From JAAFIP01 sp031428975 (GTDB taxonomy: Bacteria; Pseudomonadota; Gammaproteobacteria; Burkholderiales; Burkholderiaceae_C), in contig JANOYR010000131.1 of the NCBI GenBank assembly GCA_031428975.1, positions 1-29,725 on the forward strand: a stretch of 29,725 bases of DNA, in the 5' to 3' direction. Below the pieces are notes generated by a model. That model was not told where the DNA came from and did no database searches. It worked only from the letters and a program-made list of their open reading frames with translations. Below, piece after piece: positions 15,255 to 23,024 of this stretch; the stretch's first letter is position 1, and every line of letters starts with the position of its first letter. The translations under genes and the position numbers were made by a program.

Positions 15255-16652
15255 TTATTTCTTCTTTGCCGGACGCGCCCAGTCGGCAATCGACACTTGC
15301 TTGCCCCGCGCCACGCTCAATGCGCCTGCTGGCGTGCTTTTGGTAATGGTGGAGCCGCCGCCTACCGTGCCACCCGCGCCAATGGTCACAGGCGCTACCA
15401 GCACGCAGTTACTGCCAATGTGCACGTCCGCCTCGATCACGGTGCGGTGCTTGTTGGCGCCGTCGTAATTGGCGGTGATGCTGCCAGCGCCGTAGTTCAC
15501 CCGCTCGCCCACGGTGGCGTCGCCCAAGTACGCCAAGTGGTTGGCTTTGGCACCTTTGGCCATGCTGGTGTTTTTCACCTCGACAAAGTTGCCAATGTGG
15601 ACTTGTTCGCCCAAATCAGCGCCCGGGCGCAGGCGGGCAAAGGGGCCGATCAGTGCGCCAGCGCCCACTTTGACCCCCAGTTTTTCGCCGTCAATATGCG
15701 TAAACGGATGCACCACTGCATGGTCGGCGATGCTGCAATTGGCTATTACGCAGTTTGCGCCAATTTTGACACCGCTGCCTAAGCTGACTTTGCCCTCAAA
15801 TACGCAGTTCACATCAATGCTGACATCTTGCCCACAAACCAACTCCCCGCGCAGGTCAAAGCGCTTGGCATCCATCAGGCGCACTCCCTGCTCCATGAGC
15901 GCCAGCGCTTTGCGGTGCTGGTGTTCACGCTCTAGTTCTTGTAGCTGCACGGGACTGTTAATGCCTGCTACTTGGGCCGCGTCTTGCGTTTTCACGGCCA
16001 CTACTGCCTTGCCTTCGGCCACGGCGTGTTTCACCACGTCAGTCAGGTAGTATTCTTTTTGGGCGTTGTGATTGTCGAGGTTTTTGAGCCAAGTTTTCAG
16101 ATGGGCCGTGGGGGCGGCCATGATCCCGCTGTAGCACTCGGTGATTTGCTTTTGGGCATCGGTGGCATCTTTTTGCTCGACGATGGATTGCACCGCATCG
16201 CCACTTCGCACAATGCGGCCATAGCCTGTGGGGTTGGCAAAATCAATCGTCAGCAGGACCAGTTTGTCGCCCGCGCAGGCGGCCACCAAAGCTTGCAAGG
16301 TATCCGCTTGGGTCAGCGGCACATCGCCCGACAAGACCAAGGTCACGCCGTCGTCGCCCAAAAACGGCAGCGCTTGCTGCACCGCGTGGCCAGTGCCAAG
16401 CTGTGGCTCTTGCAGCGCGAATTTTAAGGGAAATTTGGCAGATGTCACCGTCATATGGTCACAGTATGCTATAACTTCAGTAGTTCCATGGCCGGTAATC
16501 ACAACCATACTGCGTGGCTGTAGGGCCGCTGCTGTGTGGACAACATGCCCCAAAAGCGCACGTCCAGCCAAAGTGTGTAACACTTTGGGCAATGTACTTT
16601 TCATGCGGGTGCCTTTGCCCGCTGCCATGATGACGATATCTAATGCTGCCAT
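15255..16652 (-). CDS. glmU: bifunctional UDP-GlcNAc pyrophosphorylase / GlcN-1-P N-acetyltransferase
   Basis: Acetylates glucosamine 1-phosphate and then uridylates it to UDP-GlcNAc. The N-terminal uridyltransferase domain carries IVIMAAGKGTRMKSTLPKVL (residues 6-25), QEPQLGTGHAVQQ (81-93), LSGDVPL, and NAQKEYYLTDVV. The C-terminal left-handed beta-helix has hexapeptide repeats with IGPFARLRPGADL, NHLAYLGDATVGERVNYGAG, NYDGANKHRT and GSNCVLVAPV. At 465 residues it is a little long. Residues 60-75 are encoded by a copy of the dispersed repeat (16430-16473), which makes the loop between GHG and LQEPQ about seven residues longer than in the E. coli enzyme. A GAGGAAG site supports the ATG at 16652. 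The longer frame to 16709 is rejected because the protein then starts at the wrong place. Confidence 0.95.
   Translation of the reverse strand: MAALDIVIMAAGKGTRMKSTLPKVLHTLAGRALLGHVVHTAAALQPRSMVVITGHGTTEVIAYCDHMTVTSAKFPLKFALQEPQLGTGHAVQQALPFLGDDGVTLVLSGDVPLTQADTLQALVAACAGDKLVLLTIDFANPTGYGRIVRSGDAVQSIVEQKDATDAQKQITECYSGIMAAPTAHLKTWLKNLDNHNAQKEYYLTDVVKHAVAEGKAVVAVKTQDAAQVAGINSPVQLQELEREHQHRKALALMEQGVRLMDAKRFDLRGELVCGQDVSIDVNCVFEGKVSLGSGVKIGANCVIANCSIADHAVVHPFTHIDGEKLGVKVGAGALIGPFARLRPGADLGEQVHIGNFVEVKNTSMAKGAKANHLAYLGDATVGERVNYGAGSITANYDGANKHRTVIEADVHIGSNCVLVAPVTIGAGGTVGGGSTITKSTPAGALSVARGKQVSIADWARPAKKK
16430..16473 (-). repeat. dispersed 44-bp repeat, copy C, inside glmU
   Basis: On the minus strand this matches copy A at 37 of 44 columns, including an exact 18-base run CCATATGACGGTGACAT plus neighbours. 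It is read in frame as GlmU residues 60-75 (IAYCDHMTVTSAKF). Since copy A is non-coding, the similarity must reflect the element and not protein constraint. Confidence 0.8.
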
Positions 16653-16653
16653 A

Positions 16654-17526
16654 GTGTCTTCCTCTCGTTTGATACGCATATTGTCCGCGATTGCTTTGGC
16701 TATTGTCACGTCCTTGAGCTTGGGGGCTTGTAGCGCCGTGAAACTGGGCTACAACCAATTGCCAGACTTGGGCTATTGGTGGCTAGACAGCTACTTTGAT
16801 TTTAATGAAGCACAAACTCTGCGCCTGCGGCCTGAAATTGCAGCGCTGCTGCTGTGGCACCGCAAAGAAGAACTGCCCAAAGTAGCCGCAGTGCTGCAAA
16901 AAGTACACGCTGCCATGCCCAACACAATGACCGGTGCACAGGTGTGTGCCGTGTTTGACGATTTGCGGGGTTTGTTCAATACCGTGGTGCAACGTAGCCT
17001 TCCAGTTGCTGCTGAGTTAGCGCCCACTCTCACCACAGAACAATTGCAGCGCTTACAAGACAAACTCGCCGCTTCTAGCGCGGATTACCGCCGCAGTTAT
17101 TTACAAGGCAGCGCGGCCGAGCGCACAGACAAGCGGCTTAAACAAGCCTTGGAGCGCTCCGAGACTTTTTATGGCAGTTTAGGCGAATTGCAAATTGCGG
17201 CGGTGCGCAAGGGGCTGGAGACATCGGGGTTTGACCCCGAGCTGAACTTTAAGGAGCGTTTGCGCCGCCAAAGCGACGCGCTGGCCATGCTGCGCAGCAT
17301 CAAGAGCGGCCCAACAGCGCAAGCGCAGACGGCTTTAAGGGCCTATGTGCAGCGCAGCAACGCCTCGCCCGACCCCGCCTACCGCGCTTATGCACTGCGC
17401 GTAACGCAAGACAGTTGCAACGCTTTTGCTGCCACCCACAACACGACGACAACCGAACAACGCGCCAAGGCAGCACAAGTGGTCAAAGGCTATGAATTGG
17501 ACATTCGCAGCTTGGCACTGCAATAG
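16654..17526 (+). CDS. DUF6279 family lipoprotein
   Basis: Predicted lipoprotein of about 290 residues, DUF6279 family, function unknown. A basic start (SSSRLIR), a hydrophobic stretch ILSAIALAIVTSLSL and a lipobox LGAC give lipidation at Cys24. The mature part begins SAVKLGYNQLPDLGYWWLDSYFDFNEAQ, the family signature, and is otherwise helical with regular charged repeats. There is no ATG at the right place. I chose the GTG at 16654; a TTG at 16669 would also leave a complete signal peptide. Neither has a good ribosome binding site. The GTG lies one base from the divergent glmU start. The long frame from 16228 runs antisense through glmU and was not used. It converges on DUF2783 with only three bases between stops. 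Confidence 0.75.
   Translation: MSSSRLIRILSAIALAIVTSLSLGACSAVKLGYNQLPDLGYWWLDSYFDFNEAQTLRLRPEIAALLLWHRKEELPKVAAVLQKVHAAMPNTMTGAQVCAVFDDLRGLFNTVVQRSLPVAAELAPTLTTEQLQRLQDKLAASSADYRRSYLQGSAAERTDKRLKQALERSETFYGSLGELQIAAVRKGLETSGFDPELNFKERLRRQSDALAMLRSIKSGPTAQAQTALRAYVQRSNASPDPAYRAYALRVTQDSCNAFAATHNTTTTEQRAKAAQVVKGYELDIRSLALQ
16680..16709 (-). promoter_or_regulatory. candidate glmU promoter inside the divergent lipoprotein gene
   Basis: On the minus strand GTGACA (16709-16704) and GACAAT (16685-16680) are separated by 18 bases, predicting a start near 16672. That is about 20 bases before the glmU ATG, with the GAGGAAG ribosome binding site in between. The two divergent genes have essentially no spacer, so a promoter inside the neighbour is required. 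Confidence 0.4.
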
Positions 17527-17529
17527 CGC

Positions 17530-17727
17530 CTACAAAGCCATGGTGGGCTCAGGCAAATCGCGCAGCGCAGCAGCTAGCGCACGCTCACACGCCGCGAAAT
17601 CGCCGACTTCGTTGGCCAAAAGCAGTGCCAAACGCGCCAACAGCAGGCTCTCGCGGGAGCGACCTGCCGTGTCAATGGCTTGGGCACACTGGTCATAAAA
17701 CAGGCTTTGCTGTGCATCAGTCAACAT
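17530..17727 (-). CDS. DUF2783 family small protein
   Basis: 65-residue protein of the DUF2783 family, recognised by the ESLLLARLALLLANEVGDFAAC core. Such genes commonly follow FAD-dependent monooxygenase genes, as here, and may encode an accessory subunit; no function is established. It overlaps the monooxygenase 3' end by 11 bases and has a strong GGAG site (CAAGGAGAGCCAG) before its ATG, so it is the last gene of that operon. Confidence 0.75.
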   Translation of the reverse strand: MLTDAQQSLFYDQCAQAIDTAGRSRESLLLARLALLLANEVGDFAACERALAAALRDLPEPTMAL

Positions 17728-19348
17728 CTGGCTCTCCTTGCAAAACCGTCTGCATATCGTGCGCTATGCGCTGCGCACTGACTGCGGCATAGCGTGCCAA
17801 CACATGGCCGTCGGGCCGCAGCAATACAGCGCGGTGCCATCCCCAAGCTTTTTGCATTAAGCCCTGTCCATCGTCGGCGGGGCAGAAACTACGTATTTGT
17901 AACGCGGGTAAAAGCTGCGCCACCTCGGGCAGAGAATCGCCTTGCACATCCCCGAATACCAACAGCGCAAACGCTGTTTGCAAGCCGTCTAGCAAATAGG
18001 CCTGCGCGTGCTTGGGCAAATTGGCTGCGCCCAAAGGCACATCCATTGGCGCGGCTCCAACTGCCAGCCCGTCTGCGAATGGATCGCCCAGCCCTAGGCG
18101 GTCGGCATAGGCTACGGCCGAGGTTTGGCGGGGATTGACCAGTTGCGCAATACCAGCGTGTTGCAAAGACAATGACAGGGCGGCCTCGCGCATGAGGGCA
18201 AAGCCGCGCGAACCTGGCGCCATGAATTCAGTGCTTTTGCCTGCGTTGTCAGCGTTGACTTGGTAGGCTGCAATGCGCTCATCCGAGTAGCTTTGCAGCA
18301 GCCGCGCACTGGCTTGCCCCTTGACGATGGCCGCTAGCTTCCAAGCCAAATTGTCGGCATCGTCAATGCCAGAATTCAAGCCACGCACGCCAAATATGGG
18401 CAAAGCATGGGCAGCATTGCCTGCAAAAACCACACGTCCGTGCACATAGCTTTCCAGCGTCATGGTGCCCGCGCGGTAAGCGCTTGACCACACATAGCGC
18501 CATGGCAGATGCGCTTCGCCCAGCATGTCCAAATGGCGCTGCACCACAGGGCGCACATTGTGCGCTTGGATGGCGGCATCTAAGTCGGCATCGTCAGCAA
18601 TTTGGTAGTCAATCCGCCAAATATTATCGGGCTGTTTGTGCATCAGCATGGTCGAGCCGGGGTTGCTGGTGCAGTCAAACCAAGCACGCCGCTCAGTGGG
18701 AAAGTCAGATGCCAACTCGATGTCAACAATGACGAATTTTCCGGTAAATGCCTGGCCTTGCAGTTTGAGCCCCAGCGACTTGCGCACGAAGCTTTGCCCA
18801 CCGTCAGCGGCTACCAGCCAATCGCAGCTGATGCTGTAGCTCCCCAGCGCATTGCCCACTTGCACGGTGCACTGGCTTGGCGAATGCTGCACATCCGTTA
18901 CGCTGGAAGCCCAGCGAATGTCGATTAAATCTGGGAATTTGCGCACTTCATCCAGCAAAAACTGCTCAATATGGTATTGCGCGATATTCACCATGGGGGG
19001 CAATTTGTCGGTGTCTGCATGCGGCATGGTAAAGCGCAACACCTCTTGCCCACGGTAATAGCTACGCCCAGATGTCCATGGCAAGCCTTTGGCCAAAAAT
19101 GCATCTAACACACCCAAGCGTTGCAAAATTTGCAAGCTACGGCGCGACACACAAATAGCACGGCTGCCCTCGCACACCGAATCATCGGCCTCTATGACCA
19201 CACTGGCCACACCAAGTTTGGCCAAACCCAGCGCCGTTGCAAGGCCAATTGGGCCCCCGCCAGAAATCACCACGGCATGGTGGCGGTGCTGGTCAGCAGG
19301 CAAATACGGCGCAAAGCGCTCGTGAATGAAACCTCCGATTGGCTGCAT
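17717..19348 (-). CDS. FAD-dependent aromatic monooxygenase (PheA/TfdB/MhpA-like)
   Basis: 543-residue flavoprotein hydroxylase, NAD(P)H-dependent, probably acting on an aromatic or related ring. The FAD dinucleotide fold GGGPIGLATALGLAKLG is at residues 30-46, and the DG motif ADGGQSFVRKSLGL is at 181-194. The second FAD motif reads AGNAAHALPIFGVRGLNSG (309-327), followed by DDADNLAWKLA. The usual GD of that motif is GN here (Asn311), which is unusual because the Asp contacts the FAD ribityl chain. The C-terminal thioredoxin-like part contains SFCPADDGQGLMQKAWGWHRAVLLRPDGHV. The ATG at 19348 was chosen because it lies just past the stop of the upstream MBL gene; the longer frame to 19447 would overlap it by 89 bases. 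Confidence 0.8.
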   Translation of the reverse strand: MQPIGGFIHERFAPYLPADQHRHHAVVISGGGPIGLATALGLAKLGVASVVIEADDSVCEGSRAICVSRRSLQILQRLGVLDAFLAKGLPWTSGRSYYRGQEVLRFTMPHADTDKLPPMVNIAQYHIEQFLLDEVRKFPDLIDIRWASSVTDVQHSPSQCTVQVGNALGSYSISCDWLVAADGGQSFVRKSLGLKLQGQAFTGKFVIVDIELASDFPTERRAWFDCTSNPGSTMLMHKQPDNIWRIDYQIADDADLDAAIQAHNVRPVVQRHLDMLGEAHLPWRYVWSSAYRAGTMTLESYVHGRVVFAGNAAHALPIFGVRGLNSGIDDADNLAWKLAAIVKGQASARLLQSYSDERIAAYQVNADNAGKSTEFMAPGSRGFALMREAALSLSLQHAGIAQLVNPRQTSAVAYADRLGLGDPFADGLAVGAAPMDVPLGAANLPKHAQAYLLDGLQTAFALLVFGDVQGDSLPEVAQLLPALQIRSFCPADDGQGLMQKAWGWHRAVLLRPDGHVLARYAAVSAQRIAHDMQTVLQGEPDVD

Positions 19349-19358
19349 ACCCAGTGCA

Positions 19359-20339
19359 TCAGGCCTGCAAAGCAGCCCACATTTCTTGGTCACGTGCCGC
19401 TGTCCAAATGCGGGGGTTTTTGATACCCGATGCTTCGTCATACGCACGGCTCACGTCAAAGGGCAGACAGTGCTCGTAAATGAACACATGTCCAAATACA
19501 GGGTCCATACTTTTGCGGGTGTGCGCCATGGCGGACTTCAAATCCATGCTTTGCGCTGCGGCCTCTTTGCCGCAGGCAAACAGGGTTTGCACCCAGCGCT
19601 TGGTGTAGTCCAGCGCTTTTTCCACCTCGGCTGCGCCCTGCATGGCCTCGCCACGTCCGGGCACAATGGCCTGCGCTTTGAGCGCACGCAGCGCCTCTAG
19701 CGTGGCAGGCCATTCTTCTAGCTGCGCGTCGCCGGTGTACACGCCTGCTTCGTATTCCACCAAATCTCCGCTGAACAAGACTTTTTCTTCTTCCACCCAT
19801 GCAATGGTGTCGCCGCGTGTGTGGCCTGCGCCCGGATGCCAAATTTGCACCTTCACGCCGCCTAAATCGACACTGAGCGAGCCTTGGCGGCCTGGCTTGC
19901 CGTCGCCCACCACCATAGTGGGCCATGTCAAGCCCGGCACGCCGTCAGCGCCGCGAAACAAACGTGGAAAACGCTCCATCTCGCTTTGCATGTCTTGCGC
20001 ACCGCGCTCCACAATGAGCTCGTAGGTGCCTTGGCTAGCAATGATTTCTGTAGCGCCTTCCGCAGCGTAGGCGCTCGCTCCCAGCACGCGCACCGCATGG
20101 TAATGCGTCAGCAACACGTATTTAATGGGCTTGTCAGATACCGTGCGGATTTTGGCGATTAAGTCGCGCGCCATATCCGGCGTGGCCGTCGCATCACTGA
20201 CCATGATGTATTTGTCGCCAATGATCACACCCGAATTGGGGTCGCCCTCGGCGGTGTAGGCCCAGCAATGGGCAGACAACTGCGCGAAAGTGATTTTTTT
20301 ATCGGCCAAATCGGCTTGGGATGCAAAGGCTTTGGACAT
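19359..20339 (-). CDS. MBL-fold metallo-hydrolase
   Basis: 326-residue metallo-beta-lactamase-fold hydrolase with unknown substrate. The metal motif is THYHAVRVLGASAY (His79, His81). The Asp-His pair of the classical HxHxDH is replaced by Val83-Arg84, so the second metal site is incomplete or rebuilt. Further motifs are WHPGAGHTRGDTIAWVEEEKVLFSGDLVEY (third His, bridging Asp) and IVPGRGEAMQG. I believe this HYHAVR variant is a subfamily feature, not damage. The start MSKAF at 20339 has a weak GAAAGAAA site upstream. It is the first gene after a large palindromic operator and is 10 bases from the monooxygenase, so the two probably work on one substrate. Confidence 0.8.
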   Translation of the reverse strand: MSKAFASQADLADKKITFAQLSAHCWAYTAEGDPNSGVIIGDKYIMVSDATATPDMARDLIAKIRTVSDKPIKYVLLTHYHAVRVLGASAYAAEGATEIIASQGTYELIVERGAQDMQSEMERFPRLFRGADGVPGLTWPTMVVGDGKPGRQGSLSVDLGGVKVQIWHPGAGHTRGDTIAWVEEEKVLFSGDLVEYEAGVYTGDAQLEEWPATLEALRALKAQAIVPGRGEAMQGAAEVEKALDYTKRWVQTLFACGKEAAAQSMDLKSAMAHTRKSMDPVFGHVFIYEHCLPFDVSRAYDEASGIKNPRIWTAARDQEMWAALQA

Positions 20340-20376
20340 GCGGTTTCTTTCGAATATAGGGATGCCAACAAGTGTA

Positions 20377-20420
20377 GCAAATTTCACTAATCGTAATGCA
20401 TTACGCTATAGTGAATTTGC
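20377..20420. promoter_or_regulatory. large palindromic operator upstream of the MBL-monooxygenase operon
   Basis: A perfect 14-base palindrome CGTAATGCATTACG (20392-20405) is nested inside an outer inverted repeat: GCAAATTTCACTA (20377-20389) against TAGTGAATTTGC (20409-20420), with a one-base offset. A second half-site-like TTACGATTGTG follows at about 20428. It lies 38 bases before the MBL ATG, where a repressor or activator dimer would control the operon. The 114-bp gap otherwise holds nothing I recognise. Confidence 0.6.
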
Positions 20421-20453
20421 CAATGGTTTACGATTGTGTTTATCAACGCAATT

Positions 20454-20957
20454 TCAGCGCAAAAAACCCAAGGCTTGTTGTGTGATGCGGTCTAAACCCA
20501 TGGTTCCATCAAGCGCTAGCGTGCCCTGCTCGCCACCGGGCTCTTGCAGCGCGTCAAACTGGCTTTGCACCAAACTAGGTGGGTAAAAATGCCCGGCACG
20601 TTGCGACACGCGGCGCAAGGACTCTTGCGCGCTGATCTGCAAATACACAAAGCGCAGACCCGGGCTAGCGGTGCGCAGTTGGCTGCGGTAGCTCAGCTTC
20701 AATGCAGAGCAGGCCAACACGCAACCTTGGGGGTGCTGCTGCAATGCCATGCACAAAGCGGCAAGCCAATCGACGCGGTCGGCATCATCGAGTGCCTGTC
20801 CGTTGGCCATTTTTTGCAGATTTGCAGGAGGGTGAAAGCTGTCCCCCTCGACCATGGGCAAGCCCAACGCCAGCGCTAAGCGCTTACCCACCGCCGACTT
20901 ACCACAACCTGCCACCCCCATCACCACCACGCTGGGCATGGCTATTTCCATAGCCAT
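20454..20957 (-). CDS. gntK: gluconokinase
   Basis: Phosphorylates D-gluconate to 6-phosphogluconate. 167 residues, usual for GntK. The P-loop GVAGCGKS is at residues 14-21, followed by GDSFHPPANLQKMANGQALDDADRVDWL (the gluconate/lid region), VLACSALKLSYRSQLR and FVYLQISAQESLRRVSQRAGHFYPPSLVQSQFDALQEP. Several in-frame ATGs exist (20957, 20951, 20938). The third has a GGAAA before it and would give MPSVVVMGVAG, so the true start may be 19 bases further in. It follows the aldolase gene by five bases and seems to end the ABC-transporter operon. Confidence 0.88.
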   Translation of the reverse strand: MAMEIAMPSVVVMGVAGCGKSAVGKRLALALGLPMVEGDSFHPPANLQKMANGQALDDADRVDWLAALCMALQQHPQGCVLACSALKLSYRSQLRTASPGLRFVYLQISAQESLRRVSQRAGHFYPPSLVQSQFDALQEPGGEQGTLALDGTMGLDRITQQALGFLR

Positions 20958-20962
20958 GGTTT

Positions 20963-21778
20963 TCAGTAAGTCAGTGTTGCCGTAGTCGCACTACGGCCCG
21001 CGCTGGCACCGTCCTTGAGTGCCTTGGTGATCACACTGGTGATCACATTGGCAAAATAACTCGCCCCCCATGCGCTGTAGCGCGCTTCTTCTTCGGGGGT
21101 GAGGGCTAGCACACCCGCACATTTTCCGGTAGAAGCGATCCCGCGCACGGCTTTTTCTATAGCGGCTTGCACTGCTGGGTCATTGAATCGGTTCTCGTAA
21201 CCCATGCTGTGCGCCAAATCGTTGGGGCCAATGAAGACTGCGTCAACACCGTCTACAGACGCTATTGCGGCAGCGTCGTTCACGGCATCCAAGGTTTCTA
21301 TCATGACAACCAAGGCCACATGGTCATTGCTTAAAACGTCGTGGGCTACCCCACCCAATGCGCCAAAACCTGCGGCACGCACCGAATAGGCGCAACCACG
21401 GTCGCCGCTTACGCCAGTAAAACCACTCAGGCGCGGGTAGCGCACTTTTTGCACAATCGCTTGCGCATGAGCGGCGCTTTGCACCATAGGGATTTGCAAG
21501 CCACTTGCCCCGGCATCTAAAGTGCGGGCAATATCGTGCTCTAGGCAACGCACCAAGGCGGGCAATCCAGTAGCGCGCGCTGCACGCAGCATATTTTCAG
21601 TCGTTTCAAAGTTGGCACTGCCATGCTCGTTGTCGATGATGGTGAAGTCATATCCTGCAAAAGCGGTCATTTCCACCAAAGCGGCAGAACACATGCCATT
21701 GAACAAGCCGCGCATGGGCTGCTTGCTGCGCATCATGGCAACCAATTGGGTGTCGATAGGGTGAATGCGGGTTGCCAT
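20963..21778 (-). CDS. HpcH/HpaI family aldolase
   Basis: Class II (metal-dependent) pyruvate-type aldolase, 271 residues; the family cleaves 2-keto-3-deoxy or 4-hydroxy-2-keto acids to pyruvate and an aldehyde. Motifs are RGLFNGMCSAALVEM at the start, DFTIIDNEHG (Glu51, His52), the conserved Arg77 in LVRCLEHD, LSGFTGVSGDRGCAYSVRA, VVMIETLDAV, and VDAVFIGPNDLAHSMG. The ATG at 21778 has AGGAG six bases upstream; an open frame to 21952 is just leader. It lies between a MetE-like gene and gntK in one transcription unit, suggesting that a sugar acid or hydroxy acid is broken down here. Confidence 0.87.
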   Translation of the reverse strand: MATRIHPIDTQLVAMMRSKQPMRGLFNGMCSAALVEMTAFAGYDFTIIDNEHGSANFETTENMLRAARATGLPALVRCLEHDIARTLDAGASGLQIPMVQSAAHAQAIVQKVRYPRLSGFTGVSGDRGCAYSVRAAGFGALGGVAHDVLSNDHVALVVMIETLDAVNDAAAIASVDGVDAVFIGPNDLAHSMGYENRFNDPAVQAAIEKAVRGIASTGKCAGVLALTPEEEARYSAWGASYFANVITSVITKALKDGASAGRSATTATLTY

Positions 21779-21839
21779 GGGATGCTCCTGAGTAGGGGTA
21801 AGACGTAACGATGGTGACTGGTTATAGGTGCCCCTGATT

Positions 21840-22994
21840 CTATGCGCTTGGCCACAAAACTTTGGAGGCGATGGCCGCACCTTGCGCCATACTTTTGAGT
21901 TTGGCATAGGCAATACTAGGATGAACCGCGCCAAATCCTGCAAAAGTGCCAAAACCGCAATCTGTGCCGGCCATCACGCGGTCACGGCCCACAATATCTG
22001 CGTATTGCTGCAAGCGCTGCGCTACCAGACGTGGGTGCTCAATGAAATTAGTGGTGGAATCGAGTACGCCAGGGCAGAGGATTTTATGGTCTGGCACTGC
22101 GCCTTTATTCTGAGCGTCAGCCCAAACTTCCCACTCGTGGGCATGGCGTGGGTTAGCGCCTTCAAACAAAATCGTAGCAGGCTTGGCCTTGCATACCAAA
22201 TCAATGATGCGGTCTAAACCAATGTCGTGGTGGTGTGGGCCTTCGTAATTGCCCCAGCAAATGTGCATGCGCACACGTTGGGCGGGAATATTGCGCAGCG
22301 CGTGGTTGAGCGCTTCTACTTGCAAATGGGCGTTGCGCAAAAACTCGTCTTCTGTGTCGTCCCGAAACTTAATATGCCGCCCCATGCCCAAGTCAGGCGC
22401 GTCGATTTGCAAATCCAAACCCGATGCCACAATGGCTTCGTATTCGGTTTGCATGGCATTGGCCAATGCCTCTAGGTATTGTTCATGGTTGGCATAGTAT
22501 TGGTTGGGCTGAAAAACCGCAATCACACCTGGGCTGGCCGCGTTCATAAAGCCCTTGCTAATGCCCGCTTTTTGCATGGCTAAGAGCTGGTTGGCAATAT
22601 CTTTGTGCAAGCCGCTCAGGTCTTTCGTCGCGATCGGGCCTGTGCAAATCGGGCGGTGGTATTTAGGAGTTGCACCCAGCTTGGCCAAGCGCTCTTTAAA
22701 GTCTGGAAAATCGTCCAAATCTCGCGGTGTGGCGCGGGGCATCACGCCAATTTCAAATCCAGTGAGGCGGTGGCGAATATAGGTGGCATAGCTAATTTTG
22801 CCCATCTCACCGTCGCTCACCACATCCACTTGCGCGTCTTTTTGCGCCGCCACCACAGCGTCTACCTCTTCGCGCATGGTGCGGTCGAACTCTGCCTCCA
22901 CATAATTTTGTCCTGCGTCTTGGGCAAAAAGCTGGTCAACTACACGCTGCGGGCGAGGCAGACTGCCCACATGGGTGGTGAGGATTCGGTTCAT
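21840..22994 (-). CDS. cobalamin-independent methionine synthase II family protein (MetE C-domain-like)
   Basis: 384-residue stand-alone relative of the catalytic C-terminal domain of MetE. It starts ILTTHVGSLPRPQ like the family. Zinc ligands are apparent: His244 and Cys246 (HICWGNYEG), Glu278 (LFEGANPR) and Cys346 (GTDCGFGTF). SDGEMGKISYATYIRHRLTGFE and DAPDLGMG are further family blocks. At about half the size of full MetE it cannot carry the folate-binding N-terminal half, so a methyl or alkyl transfer, or a hydrolysis, on a catabolic substrate is likelier than methionine synthesis. Its place between a bicupin and an aldolase supports that. No good ribosome binding site is visible. Confidence 0.8.
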   Translation of the reverse strand: MNRILTTHVGSLPRPQRVVDQLFAQDAGQNYVEAEFDRTMREEVDAVVAAQKDAQVDVVSDGEMGKISYATYIRHRLTGFEIGVMPRATPRDLDDFPDFKERLAKLGATPKYHRPICTGPIATKDLSGLHKDIANQLLAMQKAGISKGFMNAASPGVIAVFQPNQYYANHEQYLEALANAMQTEYEAIVASGLDLQIDAPDLGMGRHIKFRDDTEDEFLRNAHLQVEALNHALRNIPAQRVRMHICWGNYEGPHHHDIGLDRIIDLVCKAKPATILFEGANPRHAHEWEVWADAQNKGAVPDHKILCPGVLDSTTNFIEHPRLVAQRLQQYADIVGRDRVMAGTDCGFGTFAGFGAVHPSIAYAKLKSMAQGAAIASKVLWPSA

Positions 22995-23024
22995 GGGTTT
23001 TGAATTTGTAAGGTTGAAAATGGC

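Noticed and set aside
15972..16427. Plus-strand open frames across glmU
   Set aside because: Antisense to glmU, whose both domains are fully recognisable.
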